The notes under the pieces are model-generated. The model did not search any database. It had not been told where the DNA came from and saw only the letters and a program-made list of their open reading frames with translations. Shown one piece after another: positions 1 to 5,520 of a stretch of 19,920 nucleotides of DNA. The translations under genes and the position numbers were made by a program. The DNA is from DASYKS01 sp035607435 (GTDB lineage Bacteria > Acidobacteriota > Thermoanaerobaculia > Multivoradales > UBA5704), in the NCBI GenBank assembly GCA_035607435.1, contig DATMZU010000467.1, positions 1 through 19,920 on the forward strand. The letters are read 5' to 3'. Each line of letters opens with the position of its first letter. Position 1 is the first letter of the stretch.

Positions 1-840
1 GGCCATCGAGGCGATGACGTAGTTGGCCCGCCGGTAGCGTTTCCGGGTCCGCTCCATGTGCAGGCCGTGGACCAAGACCGTGAGGCAGAGCCAGGGAATC
101 AGCGAGGCGTTCTCGACCGGATCCCAGCCCCAGAATCCCCCCCAGCCCAGCGTTTTGTACGCCCAATAGCCGCCCATCAAAATCGCGCAGCCGAGCACCA
201 GGAAACCGAACAGCGCCCAGGGGAACGCCCGCGCGGCCCAGCCGTCATAGTCGCGCCGCCAGAGCGAGGCCATGGCGAACGCGAACGGAATCGCGGTCGC
301 GGCATAGCCGATGAACATGATCGGCGGATGGATCACCATCCAGTCGTCTTGCAGCAGCGGGTTCAGCCCCTGCCCGTCGATCGGCGACTGCGCCAGCATG
401 ACGAACGGGTTTTCCCGCACCAGGATGAAGATCAGGCCGAGCAGGGTGGCGAGGTAGATCACCATCACCGACGCCTCGCTCTTGCCCGCCGTCCGCTGGA
501 CGAACAGGCCGAGCATGGTTCCCCAGAACAGCCAGATCAGGAAGCTCCCCTTCTGGCCCGCCCAGAACGACGCGAACTGATAATGGCCGGGCAGGTCGAG
601 CCCCGAGTACTGGAAGACGTACTCGACGCGGAAATCCCGCATCAGCAGGACCAAAATCAGCATCAGGGCGGTGAGCCCGATCGCCGCGGCGAAGCAGGCG
701 TACGCGCGGCGGCCGAACGCGATCGCCGTCACGTCGCCCCGCAGCGCCTGGGTGTAACCCCAAACGGCCGCCAGGGCGAAAATCAACGCGCTCCAGATCG
801 CGACCGCGCCGGGTAGGTAGAGATGGGTGAGAGCGTTCAC
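1..840 (-). CDS. ccmF: Cytochrome c haem lyase subunit CcmF (3' end outside window)
   Basis: CcmF works with CcmH-type proteins at the membrane to attach haem from CcmE to CXXCH apocytochromes. The frame is open from a GTG at 838-840 to the window edge, giving 280 residues of a protein that is usually 600-700 long. Many hydrophobic segments are visible. The haem-handling WWD signature runs WGGFWGWDPVENAS at about residues 233-246, and conserved HPP sits at 171-173, as in the family. The GTG start is chosen because GGAGGAGGT lies about 9 nt upstream and the family sequence begins there. The ccmE stop is 21 nt upstream on the same strand, so it is the last visible gene of the ccm operon. No CcmG or CcmH gene can be seen because the window ends. 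Identification is firm. Confidence 0.95.
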   Translation of the reverse strand, partial: MNALTHLYLPGAVAIWSALIFALAAVWGYTQALRGDVTAIAFGRRAYACFAAAIGLTALMLILVLLMRDFRVEYVFQYSGLDLPGHYQFASFWAGQKGSFLIWLFWGTMLGLFVQRTAGKSEASVMVIYLATLLGLIFILVRENPFVMLAQSPIDGQGLNPLLQDDWMVIHPPIMFIGYAATAIPFAFAMASLWRRDYDGWAARAFPWALFGFLVLGCAILMGGYWAYKTLGWGGFWGWDPVENASLIPWLCLTVLVHGLHMERTRKRYRRANYVIASMA

Positions 841-861
841 GATCGGGGAACCTCCTCCTGC

Positions 862-1257
862 TTAGCTGTACGTCTTGACCTCGGCCCCTTGGTACTTGCT
901 CGGGCACTTGACCAAGAGCTTACTCGCCTCGAACTCCTTTGTCCCCTCGTCGTAGCGGCCGATCGCGACGATGCTGATCGCGTCGTCGAAGTTTCCCGGC
1001 CGGACGCCGTGGTAGCGCACCCGCAGCTGCTGCGAGGTCTTCGGCTCGAGAATCGTGAACGACAGGGCCTTGTCGCTGTTCGAGTAGTCCGCGCTGCCTT
1101 TTTTCAGACCGCCCATCACCTGCACCATCCGCTGCGAGGAGGCCGCCTTCTCGAAGCTGACGTACGGGGTCAGGTTCTGCTGAAACGACATCAGCGAGAA
1201 CCCCGCGAAGGCGAGCAGCATCAGGCCGCCCACGACGTACCAGAGATTTCTTTTCAT
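862..1257 (-). CDS. ccmE: Haem chaperone CcmE, Cys-type (CPSKY) variant
   Basis: CcmE is a periplasmic membrane-anchored chaperone that binds haem covalently and passes it to CcmF. The 131-residue product has one N-terminal membrane helix (about 5-24) and an OB-fold-like beta domain. In classical CcmE, haem attaches to the His of an HxxxY motif near the C terminus. Here the matching site reads C118-P-S-K-Y122. A CxxxY form of CcmE is established in Desulfovibrio and some archaea, in the variant Ccm system that lacks CcmH, so this is a real subfamily and not a mutation. The start is set by a textbook AAGGAGGT 6 nt upstream of the ATG. It lies 13 nt after ccmD and 21 nt before ccmF. The tail after Tyr122 is short (9 residues). 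Confidence 0.93.
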   Translation of the reverse strand: MKRNLWYVVGGLMLLAFAGFSLMSFQQNLTPYVSFEKAASSQRMVQVMGGLKKGSADYSNSDKALSFTILEPKTSQQLRVRYHGVRPGNFDDAISIVAIGRYDEGTKEFEASKLLVKCPSKYQGAEVKTYS

Positions 1258-1270
1258 GATCTACCTCCTT

Positions 1271-1396
1271 TTACCGGCCCTTCCCGCCCGCTTCGAGCCC
1301 GGCGATCCGCCGTTCGATGCGCAGCAGGAAGACGAACAATCCCGTCCAGATGATCAAGTTGACCGCGAAGATCCAACCGAGTCCGCCGAGCTCCAT
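1271..1396 (-). CDS. ccmD: Small CcmD-like membrane protein
   Basis: CcmD is a small membrane protein that helps release holo-CcmE from the CcmABC complex. This 41-residue product has one transmembrane helix (about residues 6-27: GWIFAVNLIIWTGLFVFLL) followed by a basic, charged tail (RIERR...GGKGR). CcmD is recognised mainly by this size, topology and position, because its sequence is poorly conserved. The gene sits between ccmC (46 nt gap) and ccmE (13 nt gap) on the same strand. The ATG at 1396 is preferred over an upstream in-frame ATG at 1468, because AAGGGGA lies about 6 nt before it and the upstream extension would run into ccmC. The identification rests on context and topology. Confidence 0.82.
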   Translation of the reverse strand: MELGGLGWIFAVNLIIWTGLFVFLLRIERRIAGLEAGGKGR

Positions 1397-1442
1397 GGTG
1401 TCCCCTTCTTGCCCTTTCAGCGTCCGGAGGAAAAACCCGCCC

Positions 1443-2129
1443 TTACGACGGGTCGTCCTCTCGCGCATCGGCGAGCGCCTGCGTACGCGCCCGGAGATTG
1501 TGGATCCAGAAGAACAGAATCGTATAGGTCAACGCCGAGGCGATCAGGACCTGGAACATCCGAGGGTCCACGTCCAGTTTACGCTCCGCGTTGATCACCG
1601 GCTCCGGATGGAGCGAATCGGTGATCCGCGGCACGATGAAGTAGAAGAACGGCGTGACCACCAAGGCGATCAACGCGTAGACCGACGAAATCCGCGCGCG
1701 GATCTCGCGGTCGGCCATCGCGCTCCGCAAGGCCAAATACGCGCCGTAGAACAGCAGGACGACGACGATCGAGGTCTGGCGCGGGTCCCAATTCCAAAAC
1801 GCGCCCCATTCGATCCGCGCCCAGAGCGCGCCGGTGACCGTCGCCAGCACCCCGAACAGGACGCCGCACTCGACCGCCGCGGCGGCCGCCCGGTCGTGCC
1901 TCGGCTGGCGCCCGCCCCACAGGTAGCGCCCACTCCAGACCGCCGCCGCGAAGTAGGCGACGAACGAGGTCCAGGCCATCGGCACGTGGAAGAACAGAAT
2001 GCGGCTCGATTGGCCGATGAAGGCCGGGTCCGACCAGGCGTAGAAGAACGCGCCCCAGATGCAGAGCGACATCACCAACCAGAGCGCAGCGCGGAGTCCG
2101 AGCGAGATCGTGCGTGTCATGGGTTCCAT
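1443..2129 (-). CDS. ccmC: Haem exporter/handling protein CcmC
   Basis: CcmC is an integral membrane protein that presents haem to CcmE. The 228-residue product has about six membrane helices and a WWD signature, WGAFWNWDPRQTS, at about 108-120. Histidines flank the signature at H48 (FFHVP) and H174 (SLHPEP), in the places expected for haem ligands. Length and motif spacing are typical. The start at 2129 gives MEPMTRT. A second ATG at 2120 overlaps the ccmB stop as ATGA and would give tight translational coupling, so the true start may be nine bases later. Neither start has a strong ribosome binding site, which also fits coupling to ccmB. Confidence 0.94.
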   Translation of the reverse strand: MEPMTRTISLGLRAALWLVMSLCIWGAFFYAWSDPAFIGQSSRILFFHVPMAWTSFVAYFAAAVWSGRYLWGGRQPRHDRAAAAAVECGVLFGVLATVTGALWARIEWGAFWNWDPRQTSIVVVLLFYGAYLALRSAMADREIRARISSVYALIALVVTPFFYFIVPRITDSLHPEPVINAERKLDVDPRMFQVLIASALTYTILFFWIHNLRARTQALADAREDDPS

Positions 2130-2803
2130 ACCGAAGGAAAGAGCATGAGTCCTGCGATGGTGACGGAGCCATCATACAGAAGGAGCTGGGGAAGTGCCGG
2201 GCCGGCCGCATCGCCCGCCACGGCGTTGCGCGTCAGCTCGATCGCCAGCAGCAAGAGCGGCATCAGGACGGGAAAGGCAAGCACCGAAAACAGAGTGCTC
2301 CGGCCCCGCGCCTGGCTCGCGAGCGCCGCGATCAGCACACTGCCGGCCGCCAGGCCATAGCCGCCCGAAACGAGCGCGATCACCAGCAGGCCGGGCGAGG
2401 CGACTTCGAGGCTCATGACGCCCAGATAGAGCGGAGCGACGAGAGCCTCGATCCCCAGCAGCAGGCTCACCCCGAAAACGAGCTTGCCGACGAACAGGGC
2501 GGACGGCGGAGAGGCCAACCGCAGCGCGATCGCCGTATGGCTCTCTTCCTCGTGGACGAACGCGCGCGGCAGCCCGGCCGCCGCGGCGAACAGCAGAATC
2601 AGCCAAAGCATGGCGGGCAGCACGTTGATCGCGAGCGATTTGTTGGTCCCCGCGGGACCCAGCGCCGCGCTGGTCACCACCAGGGTGGTCACCGCGAACA
2701 GGGCGATCGCATTCAGGGCATAGCGGCTGCGCAGCTCGCAGCGCCAGTCCTTCGTGAAGACCGCCCGCGCGCTACCGACCCAAATTGAGGTGGGAGACGG
2801 CAC
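2117..2803 (-). CDS. ccmB: Haem ABC transporter membrane subunit CcmB
   Basis: CcmB is the membrane subunit of the CcmAB ABC complex, whose ATP hydrolysis releases haem-loaded CcmE from CcmC. The product is 228 residues, near the usual 220, with about six hydrophobic segments after a short N-terminal piece ending in FTKDWRCELRSRYALN, the family's typical opening. The GTG at 2803 is chosen because GGAGGT lies 5-6 nt upstream; there is no ATG near the family's usual start. The gene overlaps the ccmA end by 32 nt and the ccmC start by about 13 nt, so CcmA, B and C are likely made together in coupled translation. Confidence 0.9.
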   Translation of the reverse strand: MPSPTSIWVGSARAVFTKDWRCELRSRYALNAIALFAVTTLVVTSAALGPAGTNKSLAINVLPAMLWLILLFAAAAGLPRAFVHEEESHTAIALRLASPPSALFVGKLVFGVSLLLGIEALVAPLYLGVMSLEVASPGLLVIALVSGGYGLAAGSVLIAALASQARGRSTLFSVLAFPVLMPLLLLAIELTRNAVAGDAAGPALPQLLLYDGSVTIAGLMLFPSVWNP

Positions 2804-3386
2804 CCGCGACCTCCAAAGTAATGGGCGAGGCGAGGATCGCAAGACCACCGGATTCCAGATGCTCGCCAAGCAGAGCACGGACGGTGTCCTCCCCCTCCAC
2901 ATCCAGGTTCTGGAATGGCTCATCCAATAGTAGTGCGCGCGGCCGAGCCAAAAGCGCCCAAGCCCACCGAAGTCGCTGCCGCATCCCGGAAGAAAGTGCC
3001 CCCGCCGCCCGATCGGCAGGCAACCCCACGCGTTCCAAAAGCTCACCCGCCCGGGCCACCGGCAACCCCCGCAGCTTGGCGAAGAACTCCAAGTTCTCCC
3101 CCGCCGAAAGCTCGTCATAAAACGCCAGATCCGGAGCCACGAACCCGATCCGCGCCCGCCGCTCCGCAGGAGAAAGCACCGCGCCCGCCTCCAAATGGTC
3201 GATCGTCCCGGCATCCGGAGCCAGCAACCCGGCCAAACACCGCAGAAGCGTGCTCTTGCCCGACCCGTTCGCCCCGGTGACCACCAGAGTCTCCCCCGCC
3301 TGGACGCTCCCCGAAGCCGGCTCCAAAGCACGCACCCGCCCGAATCGGCGCCGCAGGCCGTCGAAGGAAAGAGAGACGGAGCTCAT
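2772..3386 (-). CDS. ccmA: Haem ABC transporter ATP-binding subunit CcmA
   Basis: CcmA is the ATPase of the CcmAB complex. The 204-residue product shows Walker A (GANGSGKST, about 38-46), the ABC signature LSSGMRQR (131-138) and Walker B ALLLDEP (151-157) followed by FQNLD. Two usual features look changed. The Q-loop region reads GFVAPDL, with no glutamine. The switch-histidine region reads LASPIT where many ABC ATPases have a THD-like motif. The ATG at 3386 is preferred over an upstream TTG at 3416 because a TATACT hexamer sits 7 nt before it and there is no Shine-Dalgarno, suggesting a leaderless first gene of the operon. Size and gene order support the call. Confidence 0.93.
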   Translation of the reverse strand: MSSVSLSFDGLRRRFGRVRALEPASGSVQAGETLVVTGANGSGKSTLLRCLAGLLAPDAGTIDHLEAGAVLSPAERRARIGFVAPDLAFYDELSAGENLEFFAKLRGLPVARAGELLERVGLPADRAAGALSSGMRQRLRWAWALLARPRALLLDEPFQNLDVEGEDTVRALLGEHLESGGLAILASPITLEVAGAVSHLNLGR

Positions 3387-3393
3387 TACGGGG

Positions 3394-3399
3394 AGTATA
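3394..3399 (-). promoter_or_regulatory. Candidate -10 element of the ccm operon
   Basis: On the minus strand TATACT (5 of 6 matches to TATAAT) lies 7 nt before the ccmA ATG, where no Shine-Dalgarno is present. This would start transcription at or next to the start codon, giving a leaderless mRNA. No convincing -35 element is visible. The same arrangement recurs at several other first genes in the window. Confidence 0.5.
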
Positions 3400-3420
3400 T
3401 GGGCGAGGAGCGGCAAAACG

Positions 3421-3662
3421 CCCCGCCCGCAGGGGCGGGGGAGGATGCTCCGTTCGGAGAGGGGGCGGCCGGCGGATTTCCCCGGCTCAAGCCCCGCCCC
3501 GCCGCCGGTTTATCCTCAGCCACCCCCTCTCCAGTCACCCCGAGCGAGAGCGAGGGGTCTGGGGTTGGGCGGCTCGGATTCCGTTGCGGAGATGGGAATG
3601 TCGGCGCTGCGAGGCCGATCCATCCCGTGGCGCGCCGCCGCGAGTGATTGAAATCACTCGCT
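3421..3662. repeat. Composite hairpin-repeat region upstream of ccmA
   Basis: No gene is supported here. A perfect 8-bp hairpin (CCCCGCCC, loop GCAG, GGGCGGGG) occupies 3421-3440. An imperfect inverted repeat pairs GGAGAGGGGG (3456-3465) with CCCCCTCTCC (3523-3532), with CCGGCGG/CCGCCGG inside. The stretch 3533-3568 (GTCACCCCGAGCG...GAGGGGTCTGGGG) resembles a dispersed repeat type common in environmental bacterial genomes, and a degenerate copy lies near 19341. A further hairpin GAGTGATT-GAA-ATCACTC is at about 3641-3659. These look like several REP-like pieces nested beside one another. Confidence 0.6.
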
Positions 3663-3746
3663 CGGATACGACGTCCCTGCCGGGACGTGTTGTCATGAGC
3701 GCTACGGATACGATGTCCATCCAGGACAAGTTGTTTTGAGCGCCAA
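3663..3746. repeat. Two tandem 42-bp imperfect repeat units
   Basis: Unit 1 (3663-3704) and unit 2 (3705-3746) both begin CGGATACGA and share the order GTCC...GGAC...TTGT...TGAGCGC. Unit 1 contains the hairpin CGTCCC-TGCC-GGGACG. A more degenerate continuation runs to about 3784. No coding sequence is supported here. The units abut the 93-bp element that follows and may belong to the same repeat family. Confidence 0.6.
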
Positions 3747-3784
3747 GGCGCGATCCGTAGTCACGAGCGATCGAAATATGGTCC

Positions 3785-3877
3785 GTTCGAGCGCCAAAGG
3801 CGCGCCCAAAACCAGCCTGGGGCGCAGCCCCAGGAAACGAAGCCGCCTGGCAGAAAAGGGCTGAAGGTCCGCCCCAT
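3785..3877 (+). repeat. 93-bp double-hairpin repeat, copy A
   Basis: This 93-bp element recurs at 4161-4253 in the same orientation with 82 of 93 bases identical by eye. It contains two perfect hairpins: GCGCC-AAA-GGCGC and CCTGGGGC-GCA-GCCCCAGG. Such structure suggests a mobile REP/MITE-like sequence rather than coding DNA. Copy A ends 22 nt before the antitoxin start codon. Confidence 0.85.
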
Positions 3878-3887
3878 AGGCTTGAGT

Positions 3888-3893
3888 TACGAT
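3888..3893 (+). promoter_or_regulatory. Candidate -10 element of the antitoxin gene
   Basis: TACGAT lies 6 nt before the ATG at 3900, with no Shine-Dalgarno present. It fits the TAnnnT leaderless pattern seen elsewhere in the window. The match to TATAAT is 4 of 6, so support comes mainly from recurrence. Confidence 0.35.
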
Positions 3894-3899
3894 CTCGGC

Positions 3900-4124
3900 A
3901 TGAACCTGGCCCAAGCCCTACCCTTAAGTGAGATGTCCATCGAAGAGAAGCTTCAGGCGATGGAGGCCCTCTGGGAGGACTTGAGCTGCAACGCCGCTGC
4001 CCTGGAATCCCCCGCCTGGCATGAAGAGGTTCTCTGCGACCGAGATCGACGGATCGAAGCGGGAGAGACCAGTTTCATGGATTGGGAGCAGGCCAAAGCG
4101 CACATCCGCAACCGGGTTTCATGA
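3900..4124 (+). CDS. Addiction-module antitoxin-like protein (RelE/ParE partner)
   Basis: The 74-residue product resembles the short addiction-module component family that pairs with RelE/ParE toxins. Features include an amphipathic N terminus with LSEMSIEEKLQAMEALWEDL, then SPAWHEEVL and a C-terminal DWEQAKAHIR. These proteins bind and neutralise a toxin encoded directly downstream. The ATG at 3900 is preferred over a TTG at 3882 because the family begins at this methionine (MNLAQALPLSEMS). The stop overlaps a following ATG as ATGA, the usual coupling in this family, but the toxin frame is cut short (next entry). The gene lies between two copies of a 93-bp repeat. With no intact toxin beside it, it is probably a solitary antitoxin. 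Confidence 0.8.
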   Translation: MNLAQALPLSEMSIEEKLQAMEALWEDLSCNAAALESPAWHEEVLCDRDRRIEAGETSFMDWEQAKAHIRNRVS

Positions 4125-4234
4125 AGATCGAGATTCTCTCCGCCGCCACGGAGGACAAGAGTTCGAGCGCCAAAGGCGCGCCCAAAAATAGCCTGGGGCG
4201 CAGCCCCAGGACACGAAGCCGCACCCCGAAATAG
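4121..4234 (+). pseudogene. RelE/ParE-type toxin, truncated by repeat element
   Basis: An ATG overlapping the antitoxin stop opens MKIEILSAATED, which matches the usual start of RelE/ParE-type toxins paired with this antitoxin. About 13 codons in, at 4161, the frame enters copy B of the 93-bp repeat. It then reads repeat-derived low-complexity sequence (KSSSAKGAPKNSLGRSPR...) to a stop inside the repeat at 4232-4234. A normal toxin is about 90-100 residues with catalytic residues near the C terminus, so nothing functional can remain. I see no toxin remnant after the repeat, which suggests deletion or repeat-mediated recombination as well as insertion. The reading depends on recognising a short N terminus. 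Confidence 0.65.
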
Positions 4235-4253
4235 GGCTGAAGGCCCGCCCCAT
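4161..4253 (+). repeat. 93-bp double-hairpin repeat, copy B
   Basis: This is the second copy of the element at 3785-3877, in the same orientation and of equal length. It shares GTTCGAGCGCCAAAGGCGCG and the CCTGGGGC-GCA-GCCCCAGG hairpin; most differences cluster in one 11-base stretch near the 3' end. It interrupts the toxin reading frame and supplies its premature stop. The 21-bp array begins about 25 nt further on. Confidence 0.85.
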
Positions 4254-4277
4254 CGCAGGCCCTGTCGGTGCTTCCTC

Positions 4278-4591
4278 CGCCGAGGTGCCTCAGGATTTTG
4301 CTCAGGTGTAATCGAGCTTTGCAGAGCTACACCGCTGTTTTGCACAGGTGCACTGGAAAATTGCAGTGGTGCCCCAGATCTGTGCACTTGTGCAACGCCG
4401 CAATGCACACGTGCGCTGGAATTTTGCACCTGTGCAATTCCGCAGCGCACCTGTGCACTCCGATTTTGCAGTGGTGCGCCAGTACTTTGCACTTGTGCAA
4501 TCCGCCAGCGCACACGTGCACAGCCGCAGTGAACAGGTGCACTGGAAAATTGCAGGGGTGCCCGGACGCTGTGCACCTGTGCAATCCGTTG
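4278..4591. repeat. 21-bp-period array of TGCACnnGTGCA palindromes
   Basis: Fifteen 12-bp sites begin exactly every 21 bp at 4278, 4299, 4320, 4341, 4362, 4383, 4404, 4425, 4446, 4467, 4488, 4509, 4530, 4551 and 4572. They are separated by 9-bp spacers. Five are perfect TGCACnnGTGCA dyads (4341, 4383, 4425, 4488, 4572), others differ at one or two arms, and the first three are degenerate. A last half-site at 4592 is one base out of phase. The period equals two helical turns and seven codons, so five of six frames stay open and give His/Cys heptad-repeat translations on both strands. None has a credible start or ribosome binding site, so I do not call a protein. G+C is visibly lower than in the flanks. 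Function is unknown. Confidence 0.9.
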
Positions 4592-4720
4592 TGCACCTAC
4601 TTCCCGCGACCGGATTCCCGCTGCCGGAACGTTGGGGAGCGGTCGCAGGGAGCTGCGTACAAAGAACGGTAAACAAGAGGCTTAGGCCGAGATCCAGTGC
4701 AGACCTGCGAAGGGTGGATA

Positions 4721-4756
4721 GTGGGAGCAGGAGCCGGACCCGCCTCCCGCTCCCAC
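4721..4756 (-). terminator. Stem-loop after the precursor peptide gene
   Basis: GTGGGAGC pairs with GCTCCCAC, then after one A-C mismatch GGAG pairs with CTCC, around a roughly 10-nt loop. The hairpin starts 10 nt beyond the stop of the gene at 4767-4946. There is no U-tract, so it could be an attenuating or mRNA-stabilising structure rather than an intrinsic terminator. Confidence 0.5.
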
Positions 4757-4766
4757 CGAGGGACCG

Positions 4767-4946
4767 TTAGCAGAGCCGCGTAGCGCAAGTGTTGTACGAC
4801 GGGTAGCAGGTCGGGACACCACCGCTGTAGCAACCCTCGCATACCGTGTTGTTGATCGTGCCGCCGTGGATCTCGCGGAGGTCACCCGATTCGAGGCCTC
4901 GGACCGTTTCCTTTGCCAGAATCAGCTTCTGCGTTCTCTTCTTCAT
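4767..4946 (-). CDS. Lanthipeptide-like RiPP precursor with Gly-Gly leader
   Basis: The 59-residue product has the form of a class I lanthipeptide-type precursor. Its leader, KKRTQKLILAKETVRGLE and then LREIHGG, matches the K-L-x-L-x-K-E-T-x-x-x-L pattern seen in Gly-Gly-ending leaders of Bacteroidota and Acidobacteriota precursors. Cleavage after G28-G29 would release a 30-residue core with five cysteines (36, 39, 47, 54, 59) and seven Ser/Thr, suited to thioether ring formation. The start is supported by AGGGGAG about 7 nt before the ATG. A TAGAGT hexamer at 4994-4999 on the same strand may be its -10. A stem-loop follows the stop. No dehydratase, cyclase, protease-transporter or other RiPP enzyme is present, so modification would need genes elsewhere. 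The product could also be an unmodified Cys-rich peptide. Confidence 0.78.
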   Translation of the reverse strand: MKKRTQKLILAKETVRGLESGDLREIHGGTINNTVCEGCYSGGVPTCYPSYNTCATRLC

Positions 4947-5028
4947 GGCTGCGCTCCCCTGTTGAGCCGGGAACCCTTCTTCTCGGCAACAAGACTCTAG
5001 CGCATCCTGAATCGCGCGCTGGGTCGAG

Positions 5029-5520
5029 CTATTGGTTCTTACCCGGAGGGGATTTTCCGCGGGACCACTCCTCGTAGGTCTGTCGCACCCGAACCTCCGC
5101 CCTTTCGTCCCCGTATCGCGGAGTGTTGCGACTGACGACGGCGATGAAAGCTCCTGGATGTTCCTCCAAGACTCGAAGAACTCCCCCCATCGCCTTCAAG
5201 AACAACTCTGCCTTCTCGGCGCCGGAGAGGTTCTTGCCGCGCAGGATGAAAAGTCGCCCGCCATTCTCCATCAGGGCTCTGGTGGCCAGGGGGTCGGAGC
5301 GGATGTTCCGGTCGTGAGAGATCGCCACCCACGAGGCCCGGGCAGCGAAAGCGATCCATTCTTCGTCGGGGACGTTCAGCTCGCCGAAGTGATCGGCGTA
5401 GCGCACCACCTCAAGCCCACTCTCGCGCAGGATTCGAGGGAACCCTTTCCCCAAATCCCGATCCGTGAAGAAGGTGACCTCAGGCGGCTCGGGGGAGCTC
5501 GTACCGGAGAGCTTCTTCAA
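5029..5520 (-). CDS. PIN-like toxin, VapC45 type
   Basis: The 163-residue product resembles the PIN-like proteins encoded beside DUF433 antitoxins, which are thought to cleave RNA. Expected acidic positions appear in FFTDRDLGKGFPRIL (about 17-31), in PDEEW and in AISHDRNI. A positively charged tail (SRGKSPPGKNQ) ends the protein. The frame starts with TTG at 5520 and overlaps the end of the DUF433 gene by 41 nt, so translation is probably coupled; no better start exists before the first conserved strand. The neighbouring HTH/DUF433 gene supports a toxin-antitoxin role. Family membership is clear from motifs and context, while activity and target are inferred. Confidence 0.8.
   Translation of the reverse strand: MKKLSGTSSPEPPEVTFFTDRDLGKGFPRILRESGLEVVRYADHFGELNVPDEEWIAFAARASWVAISHDRNIRSDPLATRALMENGGRLFILRGKNLSGAEKAELFLKAMGGVLRVLEEHPGAFIAVVSRNTPRYGDERAEVRVRQTYEEWSRGKSPPGKNQ

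Noticed and set aside
245..907. Minus-strand ORF of 220 codons overlapping ccmF
   Set aside because: It is an Arg/Pro-rich shadow frame. The true CcmF frame is the one starting at the GTG at 840.
3195..3651. Plus-strand ORFs over ccmA and the repeat region
   Set aside because: They are a shadow of ccmA running into hairpin repeats, Pro/Arg-rich, with no start signal.
4278..4591. CRISPR array
   Set aside because: The repeated unit is a 12-bp palindrome with 9-bp spacers. CRISPR repeats and spacers are both longer, and no cas gene is present.
4268..4672. Cys/His heptad-repeat protein on either strand of the array
   Set aside because: The 21-bp period keeps five frames open automatically. No frame has a credible start or ribosome binding site.
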